Assembly: GCF_002646595.1 (NCBI RefSeq)
Contig: NZ_PDUD01000001.1
Span: 248,001 to 312,000 of the forward strand
DNA: 64,000 nt
Source of the DNA: Flavilitoribacter nigricans DSM 23189 = NBRC 102662
GTDB taxonomy: Bacteria; Bacteroidota; Bacteroidia; Chitinophagales; Saprospiraceae
Direction: 5' to 3'
Shown here: positions 53,501 to 61,613 of the stretch, one piece after another
Numbering within the stretch: the first letter of the stretch is position 1
How the letters are laid out: each line of letters starts with the position of its first letter
The notes under the pieces: model-generated
What the model was told of the DNA's origin: nothing
Databases searched by the model: none
The model's input: the letters and a program-made list of their open reading frames with translations, nothing else
Position numbers and translations under genes: made by a program

Positions 53501-54677
53501 CGATAATGCCAACAACCAGGTGCTGACGTTCAACTGGACTTTCGACGACGGTCAGAGCTCAACGGCGGAAGATCCGCAGATGACGTTCAACGAACGCGGC
53601 CCGGTCAGCTATAATCTGAATGTGGCGACCACCTTCGGTTGTGCGGCCTCCGCAAACGGCAACTTTAACGTAGTAGGACCGACCGGTGATTTCACCTTCT
53701 CTCCTACTGCCTTCTGCGTTGGCGATGAAGTAACCTTTGAACTGGTAGACACCATGAGTGTTTCCAGTTGGGAATTTACTTTCGGAGACGGATCATCCGC
53801 CCAAAACGAATCTCCGGTCGTGCACGTATTCAACAACGTACCGACTACCGGTACCCGGACCGTTTCGCTGGAATTGCGGGATGACAACGGCTGCGTTTTC
53901 AATCCGGATCCGCAAACCTTATTCATTGGCGGTGCGCCGGTTGAAGTAGCCGACGGTATTGCCTGTGCCGGCGATACGATCACGCTCAGCGCCGGGGATC
54001 TGCGCCCGGGTTCCACTTACAGTTGGTCACCGGCGGAGAATATCATCAACCCGAATTCTCCCAACCCGAGAGCGGTCATCAATGAAACTACCACCTTCAC
54101 GGTAACCATTACTTCCTCTCTGGGATGTATCAGCGAAGACAGCGGCACGATCAACGTTATTCCGATCGTTGACTTTGCCGGACAGAACATTGTAGTTTGT
54201 GATGACGAGCCGGTCACTCTGCCCGAGCCCGATAACCCGAACGGACTGTTCACTTTCAACTGGAGCCCCCAGGGTCCGGTAGTCACTCCCGATCCGAATG
54301 CGGAGGTGACCACGGTCACCCTGCGCGTTACCGACGGAGCCAACTGTAACACCAACAACAGCTTCGAATTCAATATCAGTCTGGCGGAAAATTCATTCCG
54401 GATACCGAATGCCTTTACGCCAAACGGTGATGAAACGAATAATGAATTCCGGATCTATTCCCGTGAGGGCAGCAATCTGAGTATTTCCACTTTCAAGATC
54501 TACAACCGTTGGGGCCGGGTAGTTTACGACGGCGGCGGCGCTTCTAATCCATCCTGGAACGGGGATGTGGACGGCACCGCAGCGCCATCGGATGTGTACA
54601 CTTATTTCATTGAACTGGAAGTACCGCAGTGTGAAGAGCCGATCCAGAAACGGGGAGATCTCACGCTGATCCGATAA
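50562..54677 (+). CDS. Giant secreted PKD-repeat protein with CHU_C sorting domain
   Basis: From ATG 50562 the product is 1371 aa with a signal peptide (YSVFTAALLIGTIANTAAQ). About thirteen PKD-type beta modules follow in tandem, several with the WxFGDG core (WTFGDGQ, WDFGDGT, WMFGDGV, FTFGDGS) and most with a NGC/LGC-type end. Two Ig-like modules come next. The last 90 residues (FRIPNAFTPNGDETNNEF, FKIYNRWGRVVYDGGG, RGDLTLIR) are the gliding-motility CHU_C (type B) T9SS domain. It should form a long surface stalk or adhesin. The frame reaches back to ATG 50481, but the signal peptide fits the later start. A terminator follows. Confidence 0.9.
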   Translation: MMKYTLYSVFTAALLIGTIANTAAQSATITEGCAPLLVQFSAPTGLDAFFWDFKNGNNSSNANPSETFQEPGVYVVEFGLGVGLPPIGTVTITVYAKPVLDFAGDPTGGCAPLPVQFTNNSTIDQAILDAGVSYNWTFGDGQSDQTENPNHTYGVAGSYNVGLQIVSDLTNCSVATTEPGFINVSSVNAAFTTDPSPATSCEAPLTVNFINQTEGEGLMFDWDFGNGEASGAISPPAVTYTEDGEYEVLMTVTDENGCAGSATQIVTVGNPVADFTIPDTVCLDQPVQLVNNSTNGSYVWTFGPDASPTVSTDAEPEVSFGEAGDTDVRLVVTSLDGQCTSEITKTTFVQDVDGSFTSDPTFLCSEPFEFTYTPAIIDENATYSWLFSDSTTSTEAMPTYMVPVDTNVYAETGVREIRTELMLTTSAGCTTTFSRTDTVFQAYALFMPDVDNGCAPLTVTFSDSSAAYTDIVSYTYIYGDGQTATFNNDDDHSYTFTDAGEYDVLLVIEDATGCTDTSYAVRIDVGEPITADFTVDKQDVCPGEEVTLTTTTQDDRIDAWHFDTDDGRSSHCYNEPNLTWSFITEAKEMDVTLTVEYNGCYSDVTKQNFINVQGPIANLYYEMDCEAPLVYTFRDSSFNATNVSWDFGDGTTGTGAEVEHTYAETGDYWVKLTAENAGTGCAASVDSALVCVRMPVAQFELDPMICIGSQVDLDGSESVDVNAECWKGYTWYFELSGRPITTQDSSIEFSFSNPGMETVMLEVEDVNGCKDTATVMTQIYDIQANFALDDSRICIPGTINFTDESSADTTITKWEWMFGDGVGMASGPNPSYTYTNLAGVPPGEGISVTLSIEDELGCTAEASQTISVYQPQSTITASDLTICAGDMIDLSASDFTQEGSNLSFSWDLGNGQTATSQNTEATYDAGGTYPVVLNFVEIATGCAGQTTALVQVQDYPVPSVVIDAMDPQNICINTPVPFLYDNANNQVLTFNWTFDDGQSSTAEDPQMTFNERGPVSYNLNVATTFGCAASANGNFNVVGPTGDFTFSPTAFCVGDEVTFELVDTMSVSSWEFTFGDGSSAQNESPVVHVFNNVPTTGTRTVSLELRDDNGCVFNPDPQTLFIGGAPVEVADGIACAGDTITLSAGDLRPGSTYSWSPAENIINPNSPNPRAVINETTTFTVTITSSLGCISEDSGTINVIPIVDFAGQNIVVCDDEPVTLPEPDNPNGLFTFNWSPQGPVVTPDPNAEVTTVTLRVTDGANCNTNNSFEFNISLAENSFRIPNAFTPNGDETNNEFRIYSREGSNLSISTFKIYNRWGRVVYDGGGASNPSWNGDVDGTAAPSDVYTYFIELEVPQCEEPIQKRGDLTLIR

Positions 54678-54718
54678 TTGACAGGTTTAGCGTACCGTAC
54701 GTACGCGCTTGACCAGGG

Positions 54719-54768
54719 AACGAGGGCCCGCTATACTCATTGGAGTTGGCGGGCCCTCGCTCGTTTTA
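54719..54768 (+). terminator. Intrinsic terminator of the PKD gene
   Basis: An 11-bp GC-rich stem (54721-54731 with 54749-54759) with a 17-nt loop is followed by CTCGTTTT. Confidence 0.75.
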
Positions 54769-54912
54769 GCTCTGGGCATTGGCGATCAAACGTCTCTTCT
54801 CTCCGATATCTCTGGCGGTGGCTATTATAGTTAATGGCGTATTCGCCGCCCTATTACTACAATTTCAACCGCTTCTTAATTATCTTGGCCTATCCAAAAA
54901 TAAGACCAATAC

Positions 54913-57900
54913 ATGTTCATGAATACAAGAACCTTTCTATTCCTACTCGGGAACTTAATCCTTATCTCTGCCTGGTCCCAAAAAAAAGACAACAAATGGG
55001 ACATCAATGATCCGCCGGGCAGCATTGAACACAAGGATATCAGCTTCACCACCGATGAAGGCACCTGGATGAGCCTGGACGTCAGCCCGGACGGCCAGAC
55101 CATTGTTTTCGATCTGCTGGGAGATATCTACAGCATGCCCATCACCGGCGGCACGGCCAAAGCCCTGCGCACCGGCCTCGCCTACGAAGTACAACCGCGC
55201 TTCAGTCCGGACGGCAACCGGATCCTGTTCACCAGCGATGCCGGTGGCGGGGATAATATCTGGGTCATGGACGCCGACGGGGAAAATGCCAAACAGATCA
55301 CCAAAGAGAATTTCCGGCTGCTGAATAATCCGGCCTGGATGCCGGACGGCCAATATTTTGTAGCCCGTAAACACTTCACTTCCTCCCGCAGCCTGGGAGC
55401 CGGTGAGATCTGGATGTACCACATTACCGGTGGGGATGGTATCCAGTTGACCGAACGGAAAAATGATCAGCAGGACGTTAACGAGCCCAGCGTATCCTCC
55501 GACGGACGCTACGTGTATTTCAGTGAGGACATGTATCCGGGCGGTTCTTTCCAGTACAATAAGGATCCGAATAGTCAGATCTACGTGATCAAGCGCTACG
55601 ACCGGGAGAAAGGCGAGGTCCGGAACGTGGTGACGGGAGCGGGTGGCGCGTGCCGCCCCCAGATATCCCACGACGGGAAAAGACTGGCCTACGTAAAACG
55701 GGTACGCACCGAGACCATCCTCTTCGTTGAGGATCTGGAAACCGGACAGGCCTATCCCCTGTTCAAAGGCCTGAGTAAAGACCAGCAGGAAGCCTGGGCC
55801 ATCTTCGGCGCCTATACCGGTTTTGACTGGACACCCGATGATAAGCATCTGGTGATCTGGGGGGAAGGTAAGATCTGGAAAGTGGATGCCGGCTCGGGAG
55901 AAGCGACTAACATTCCCTTTCAGGCGGAGATCAATACCCAAGTAGCGGAGACGGTCCGCTTTAAAAATGACGCGTTCAGCGAAGCATTCGAAGTTAAGGT
56001 GATCCGGCACGCCATTACTGCGCCGGACGGATCATCCCTGGTATTTTCCGCCCTGGGTCATCTCTGGCGCATGGACTTGCCCGACGGCTCGCCCGAGCGG
56101 ATCACCGAGGATAGCGACTTTGAATTCGAACCCAGCTTTTCTCCGGACGGCGGTTCACTCGCGTATGTGAGCTGGAATGATCAGGAAAAAGGAGTGGTCT
56201 GGCTGCTGGATCTCAGCAGTGGCCGCAAGGAAAAGATCACCCGGGAAAAAGGCATCTTCCGGACGCCTTCTTTTTCCGCCGACGGCAAACATCTGGTATT
56301 TCGCAAGGATGGTGGCAACGGCCACCAGGGGTATACCTTTACCGAAAAGTCGGGGATCTACCGGACCGAACTTGGTACCGATTCCATAACCTTTGTTCAC
56401 CCCCAGGGAGAATATCCGGTATTCAGCGCGGATGGCAAACGGATCTATTACCAGACCGGCGGTTTCTTATTCGGCAGCATCACCAAGAGCTTTCATTCCA
56501 TAGACCTGGACGGCAATGATCACCGAAAGCATCTCGACGGAAAATACGCCCAGCGTTTTTCCCTGAGCCCGGATAACCAGTGGATCGCCTGGTCGGAACT
56601 GTACAAGGTCTACATCGCACCCTTTCCCCGAACGGGACAGAGTATTGGCCTTTCGGCCGGCACCAAGGCCGTTCCCGTGGCTCAGGTCGCCCGGGATGCC
56701 GGTATCAACCTGCACTGGTCGACGGACAGTAAAAAGCTCCACTGGACCCTCGGCAATGAATACTTCTCGGATAATCTGACCGAGCGTTTTAAATTCCTGG
56801 AAGGCTCCGTGGACAGTATACCGCCGCTGGATACGACGGGCCTGAAGATCGAGCTCATGGCCACGGCCGACCGTCCCGAGGGGCAGGTAGCGCTCACTAA
56901 CGCCCGGATCATCACCATGAACGGCGACGAAGTGATCGACAATGGCACCGTGCTGATCGAAGGCAACACTATAAAAGCCGTGGGCCGGCGCGTACGGGTT
57001 CCCGCCGGTGCGAAAGTCATCGACTGCCGCGGCAAAACCATCATGCCGGGTATTGTGGATGCCCACGCGCACGTTGGCGATTTCCGTTATGGCCTCAGTC
57101 CGCAACAGAACTGGTATTATTACGCCAACCTGGCTTACGGCGTCACTACCTCCCACGACCCTTCCTCCAACTCGGAAATGATCTTCAGTCACAGCGAAAT
57201 GATCAAATCCGGTGAAACGGTCGGGCCCCGTCTGTTCTCTACCGGGGTGATCCTGTACGGCGCCGACGGGGATTTCAAAGCGGTGATCAACAGTCTGGAC
57301 GATGCCCGCTCGGCGATCCGGCGAACCAAAGCCTACGGTGCCTTCAGCGTTAAAAGCTACAATCAGCCCCGCCGCGAACAACGCCAGCAGGTCATGCAGG
57401 CCGCCAAGGAACTGGGAATTATCGTCGTTCCGGAAGGTGGTTCAACCTTCTTCCACAATATGAGCATGGTGGCCGACGGCCATACCGGGGTGGAACACAA
57501 TATTCCGGTGGCTCCACTGTACAAGGATGTGATCGAATTCTGGTCCGAAACCGAAACGCACAATACGCCGACGTTGATCGTCAATTACGCCGGAGTAAGC
57601 GGTGAATACTATTGGTACCAGCATACGAATGTCTGGGAAAAAGAGCGTCTACTGAGCTTTACTCCCCGCAGCATTATCGACAGCCGGGCCCGCCACCGGA
57701 CCATGATCCCCGAAGAAGAATACGATAACGGACATATCCTGACTTCCCGTTCTCTCAAAAAACTGTCGGATGCCGGAGTGAAGATCAACCTGGGAGCGCA
57801 TGGACAATTGCAGGGGCTCGGAGCCCACTGGGAACTCTGGATGCTGCAACAGGGCGGCATGAGCAACCACGATGCGCTGCGTTGCGCCACCATCAATGGC

Positions 57901-58191
57901 GCCCGCTACCTGGGCATGGATCATCAGATCGGTTCCATCGAGACCGGCAAACTGGCCGATATCATCGTTCTGGACGCCAATCCGCTGGAGGATATCCGCA
58001 ATTCCGAACAGGTTCGCTATACGATTATCAACGGCCGGGTTTACGATTCGGCTACCATGAATGAGATTGGCAATTATGACCAGCCGCGTGCGCCTTTCTT
58101 CTTCGAGCAGGAAGGAAGCGGCAACGCCTGGCCCTTGCTGTACAGTGAAGGGCTCGGTCTACCGGAATCGCAGTGTAGCTGTCGCCGGTAA
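54913..58191 (+). CDS. Secreted TolB-propeller/amidohydrolase fusion
   Basis: The 1092-aa protein has a signal peptide (FLFLLGNLILISAWSQ). Residues about 45-640 are PD40/TolB-type propeller repeats (SPDGQTIVFD, SPDGNRILFTSDAGG, SSDGRYVYFSED, SPDGGSLAYVSW, SADGKHLVFRKDGG). Residues about 660-1075 are an amidohydrolase domain: the metal motif PGIVDAHAHVGD near residue 716, further His residues, and a C-terminal GSIETGKLADIIVLDANPLEDI. No T9SS domain is present. It is a metal-dependent hydrolase of imidodipeptidase/prolidase type by likeness; substrate unknown. ATG 54919 is an equally good start. A shorter relative follows at 58336. Confidence 0.9.
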   Translation: MFMNTRTFLFLLGNLILISAWSQKKDNKWDINDPPGSIEHKDISFTTDEGTWMSLDVSPDGQTIVFDLLGDIYSMPITGGTAKALRTGLAYEVQPRFSPDGNRILFTSDAGGGDNIWVMDADGENAKQITKENFRLLNNPAWMPDGQYFVARKHFTSSRSLGAGEIWMYHITGGDGIQLTERKNDQQDVNEPSVSSDGRYVYFSEDMYPGGSFQYNKDPNSQIYVIKRYDREKGEVRNVVTGAGGACRPQISHDGKRLAYVKRVRTETILFVEDLETGQAYPLFKGLSKDQQEAWAIFGAYTGFDWTPDDKHLVIWGEGKIWKVDAGSGEATNIPFQAEINTQVAETVRFKNDAFSEAFEVKVIRHAITAPDGSSLVFSALGHLWRMDLPDGSPERITEDSDFEFEPSFSPDGGSLAYVSWNDQEKGVVWLLDLSSGRKEKITREKGIFRTPSFSADGKHLVFRKDGGNGHQGYTFTEKSGIYRTELGTDSITFVHPQGEYPVFSADGKRIYYQTGGFLFGSITKSFHSIDLDGNDHRKHLDGKYAQRFSLSPDNQWIAWSELYKVYIAPFPRTGQSIGLSAGTKAVPVAQVARDAGINLHWSTDSKKLHWTLGNEYFSDNLTERFKFLEGSVDSIPPLDTTGLKIELMATADRPEGQVALTNARIITMNGDEVIDNGTVLIEGNTIKAVGRRVRVPAGAKVIDCRGKTIMPGIVDAHAHVGDFRYGLSPQQNWYYYANLAYGVTTSHDPSSNSEMIFSHSEMIKSGETVGPRLFSTGVILYGADGDFKAVINSLDDARSAIRRTKAYGAFSVKSYNQPRREQRQQVMQAAKELGIIVVPEGGSTFFHNMSMVADGHTGVEHNIPVAPLYKDVIEFWSETETHNTPTLIVNYAGVSGEYYWYQHTNVWEKERLLSFTPRSIIDSRARHRTMIPEEEYDNGHILTSRSLKKLSDAGVKINLGAHGQLQGLGAHWELWMLQQGGMSNHDALRCATINGARYLGMDHQIGSIETGKLADIIVLDANPLEDIRNSEQVRYTIINGRVYDSATMNEIGNYDQPRAPFFFEQEGSGNAWPLLYSEGLGLPESQCSCRR

Positions 58192-58335
58192 GGAGGTCGC
58201 AATATGAGTCATGCTGAATTTTTTCAGGACTTAAAAAAGACCTCGTAGAGGTTAAACATTGCCTTTTGTAAAATTCGGGGTGATTCATGTCGTGCTGCTT
58301 ATATTCGAACATCCCTTCAAAAACTTAAGACTAGT

Positions 58336-59931
58336 ATGAAAATATACACTTTACTCCTATCATTCTGCCTGGCTGCCGGTTTGCTGTACGCCCAGGAAAA
58401 ATCTCCGACCCGGGGAACCAACGAAGGAGACGGGCCCCACACTCAGCTGATCATTCGCGGGGTCACCCTGATCAACGGGAACGGAGCTCCGCCGCGCGGA
58501 CCGATCGATATCGTCGTGGAGCAAAACAAGATCACCCAGATCAAAGTGGTCGGTTATCCCGGCGTACCGATCAATCCGGACAGCCGGCCGGTACTCCAGC
58601 CCGGAGGCAAAGAACTCGATTGCGAAGGTATGTACCTCCTGCCCGGCTTCGTGGATATGCACGGTCATATCGGGGGAAAATCCCAGGGCGCCGATGCGGA
58701 ATACGTTTTCAAACTGTGGATGGGTCACGGGATAACGACCATCCGGGATCCGTCCTGCGGCAATGGCCTCGACTGGGTACTGGAACACCGCGAACGCAGT
58801 GCCAAAAACGAGATCGTAGCTCCCCGTATTATGGCCTATACCGCCTTCGGGCAGGGAGCCAAAAACGGAGTTAACAGTGCGGAGGAAGCCCGGACCTGGG
58901 TGCGCGAAAATGCGGATAAAGGCGCCGACGGTATTAAGTTCTTCGGTGCGCCACCGGAGATAATGGCCGCCGCTCTGGAAGAAAACAAGAAACTCGGACT
59001 ACGCTCGGCCTGTCACCACGCTCAGATGGATGTAGGGCGCTGGAATGTGCTCAATTCGGCCCGTGCCGGCCTGACCAGCATGGAACACTGGTACGGACTG
59101 CCCGAAGCGTTGTTCGCAGATCGTACCGTGCAAAGCTATCCGCTGGATTACAATTATCAGAACGAGCAGAACCGCTTCGAGGAAGCCGGCAAGCTCTGGA
59201 AACAGGCCGCCCCACCCTATTCCGACCACTGGAACGCCGTCATGCAGGAACTCCTCGATCTGGACTTCACTCTGGACCCCACCTTCAATATTTACGAAGC
59301 TAACCGCGACCTCATGCGTGCGCGCCGGGCCGAATGGCACGAAGAATACACCATGCCCTCCCTGTGGCGGTTTTATAAACCCAGCCGGATCTCCCACGGC
59401 TCCTACTGGCACGAATGGGGCACAGAGCAGGAAGTAAACTGGAAGGAGAACTACCGCCTCTGGATGACTTTCATCAATGAGTACAAAAACCGGGGCGGGC
59501 GGGTCACCGCCGGATCCGATTCGGGATTCATCTACCAACTCTACGGTTTTGCCTATATCCGGGAGTTGGAATTACTCCGGGAAGCCGGCTTCCACCCACT
59601 GGAAGTCATTCGATCGGCCACCCTGAACGGCGCCGAAGCCTTGGGTATGGCGGATCAGATCGGAACGGTAGAAGTCGGTAAATTCGCCGATTTTGTAATC
59701 CTCGAAGAAAACCCACTGACGGACATCAAACTCCTGTACGGAACGGGCGCTATCCGCCTGGATGAAAACAACGAAGTCGTACGCAAAGGCGGCGTAACCT
59801 ATACCGTTAAAGACGGTGTCGTGTACGATGCCAAAAAACTACTCCAGGATGTCAAGCGTATGGTCCAGGAAGCTAAAGCCCGCGAGGAGTTTGAGATCGA
59901 ACAGCCCGGCATGGAAAAAAGTAAATCCTGA
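58336..59931 (+). CDS. Secreted amidohydrolase
   Basis: The 531-aa protein has a signal peptide (LLLSFCLAAGLLYAQ) and one amidohydrolase domain: the metal motif PGFVDMHGHIGG near residue 110, ACHHAQMDVGRWN near residue 230, the metal-site Asp in RVTAGSDSGFIYQ, and the C-terminal GTVEVGKFADFVILEENPLTD. It lacks the propeller of its upstream neighbour, from which it is separated by 144 nt without a visible terminator, so the two may be co-transcribed. The substrate is unknown; a peptide or cyclic amide is usual in the family. Confidence 0.9.
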   Translation: MKIYTLLLSFCLAAGLLYAQEKSPTRGTNEGDGPHTQLIIRGVTLINGNGAPPRGPIDIVVEQNKITQIKVVGYPGVPINPDSRPVLQPGGKELDCEGMYLLPGFVDMHGHIGGKSQGADAEYVFKLWMGHGITTIRDPSCGNGLDWVLEHRERSAKNEIVAPRIMAYTAFGQGAKNGVNSAEEARTWVRENADKGADGIKFFGAPPEIMAAALEENKKLGLRSACHHAQMDVGRWNVLNSARAGLTSMEHWYGLPEALFADRTVQSYPLDYNYQNEQNRFEEAGKLWKQAAPPYSDHWNAVMQELLDLDFTLDPTFNIYEANRDLMRARRAEWHEEYTMPSLWRFYKPSRISHGSYWHEWGTEQEVNWKENYRLWMTFINEYKNRGGRVTAGSDSGFIYQLYGFAYIRELELLREAGFHPLEVIRSATLNGAEALGMADQIGTVEVGKFADFVILEENPLTDIKLLYGTGAIRLDENNEVVRKGGVTYTVKDGVVYDAKKLLQDVKRMVQEAKAREEFEIEQPGMEKSKS

Positions 59932-59938
59932 TTTACGG

Positions 59939-60012
59939 GTGAACGTGCTAAAGTGTGAATGTGTGAACGTGCCCCAAAACATTCACACTTTAGCACGTTC
60001 ACACATCAGCAC
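59939..60012. repeat. Octamer-periodic palindrome with 24-bp perfect arms
   Basis: Arms 59939-59962 and 59979-60002 are perfectly complementary around a 16-nt loop. Both arms are built of 8-nt units: GTGCTAAA, GTGTGAAT, GTGTGAAC, GTGCCCCA and, after AAAC, ATTCACAC, TTTAGCAC, GTTCACAC, ATCAGCAC. It fills the gap between two convergent genes and has no T-run. Confidence 0.85.
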
Positions 60013-60015
60013 ATT

Positions 60016-61578
60016 CTATCTAACTTTCACCATCCGTCGTGTTTTGACCCGGCCGGGCACCTGCAGGCGATAGTAGTAATTGCCCGCCGGAAGATGACTG
60101 CCGTTGAACGATAACTGATGTTCACCGGCTTCCAGGTGCTTATTGACCAGTACCTGTAGTTCGCTGCCCATGGCGTTGAAAACGCTCAGGCGAACGTGGC
60201 CGCCGGTACTTTCAAAGCGGATATTTGTCCAGTTGGGAAATGGGTTGGGATAATTGTTGAGTAGCAGGTCTTCGCCGGCTTTTAGTTCATCCTGCACACT
60301 GGTCGGTTTGCAGGAATTGAACAGCGGAATATAACTGAAACCGGCATAAAACATATTCTGGATATCCTCCTGGGTGACGTCAAACCAATCCATCAGAATG
60401 GAGCCGTAGACGTCCCGGAAATCGTACTGCATCGGTACCCCTTCTCCCCGGCTGACGTTGTTGGGGATGTCCGGATTGTCACCGACGATAGACGGATTGA
60501 CGCAGGAACCGAACAGGATCAGCGGAGCGGCCGTACCGTGGTCGGTGCCGAAACTATCGTTGGAAGCGATCTGCCGGCCAAATTCCGAGAAGGTCATTCC
60601 GGCAACCCGCTCCTGGATACCCAGCAAGCTCAGGTCTTTCTGAAAAGCCGCAATGGCCTCCGATAAATTGCGCAGCAGTTGGGCATGTTCGCCGTTGGTT
60701 TTATCGCCTTCCATCACCTGATTGGCGTGGGTATCAAAACCGCCGATATTTACGACATAGACATTGGTTTTCAAGCCACCCGCAATGAGCAGAGCAACGG
60801 TCTTGAGTTGTTGGGCCAGGCCGTTGTCTTCGGGATAGGCCGCCAGGTTGGTAGCTTTTTCCGCAGCTGCGGTTACCACTTCCCCGTAAGCGTTCGTCTG
60901 AGCGATCGTGGTCCGCAGAAAGGACAGCTCTTCCCCGTAGGGCGTACCCGGTACGTCCGTGGGCGATCCCTCGTACAGCGGGGACAGAGAAAACGGATCC
61001 GTAATGGTCAGGCAGTAATTGGCGGCAGCCCCCTGGCAGGTTTCCGAGACGATACTACCGATCGTGATCGCGAAAGGATCCGGGTTGCTGTCGTTCGGGT
61101 AACCTTCCGGATAGCCCTCCACAACGGAATCCAGGTAACGCCCCATCCAGCCCGTAGTCCAGAATTCATCGGGAGGGGAACCCGTAAACCAGATATCCGA
61201 AGAGCGGAAATGGGAGCGGTTCTGATTGGGGTAACCCACACTCTGCACAATGCCCAGTTGCCCCTCATCGTAAAGGGAACGCAGACCGGTCATCATCGGG
61301 TGGAAGCCGACTTTATCCGTTACCGGCACGATGGCATTTTCCGGGATCAGCACATTGGAACGCGCCTTGAACAGTTCACTGTACTGATCACGCGGGATGA
61401 CCATATTGAGGCCGTCATTGCCGCCGTTCATCTGCACCAGCACGAGTACTTTATCGGATTCATCGTTAAAGGAGGGAAGGAAACTATTGCGGCCGATAGC
61501 GGAAAGCGGCAGGCCGTTGAGAAGCACGGGGATGCTGACCACCGCACTACTTTTATGGAGAAATTGTCTTCTTTTCAT
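60016..61578 (-). CDS. DUF1501 exported protein with T9SS sorting domain
   Basis: The 520-aa protein starts with a signal (KRRQFLHKSSAVVSIPVLLNG), then a DUF1501 domain: VLVLVQMNGGNDGLNMVIP, FHPMMTGLRSLYDEGQLGIV, IGGFDTHANQ near residue 280, and MTFSEFGRQIASNDSFGTDH with GTAAPLILFG. The last 80 residues form a type A T9SS sorting domain (NNYPNPFPNWTNIRFES, LPAGNYYYRLQV). It is therefore probably on the cell surface, unlike the DUF1501 protein at 24100, which has no such tail. It lies 35 nt downstream of the DUF1800 gene; the two families are very often adjacent. Function unknown. Confidence 0.9.
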   Translation of the reverse strand: MKRRQFLHKSSAVVSIPVLLNGLPLSAIGRNSFLPSFNDESDKVLVLVQMNGGNDGLNMVIPRDQYSELFKARSNVLIPENAIVPVTDKVGFHPMMTGLRSLYDEGQLGIVQSVGYPNQNRSHFRSSDIWFTGSPPDEFWTTGWMGRYLDSVVEGYPEGYPNDSNPDPFAITIGSIVSETCQGAAANYCLTITDPFSLSPLYEGSPTDVPGTPYGEELSFLRTTIAQTNAYGEVVTAAAEKATNLAAYPEDNGLAQQLKTVALLIAGGLKTNVYVVNIGGFDTHANQVMEGDKTNGEHAQLLRNLSEAIAAFQKDLSLLGIQERVAGMTFSEFGRQIASNDSFGTDHGTAAPLILFGSCVNPSIVGDNPDIPNNVSRGEGVPMQYDFRDVYGSILMDWFDVTQEDIQNMFYAGFSYIPLFNSCKPTSVQDELKAGEDLLLNNYPNPFPNWTNIRFESTGGHVRLSVFNAMGSELQVLVNKHLEAGEHQLSFNGSHLPAGNYYYRLQVPGRVKTRRMVKVR

Positions 61579-61613
61579 AATGCTAAGGATTTAGGATAAT
61601 TGGGAAAGGGAGA

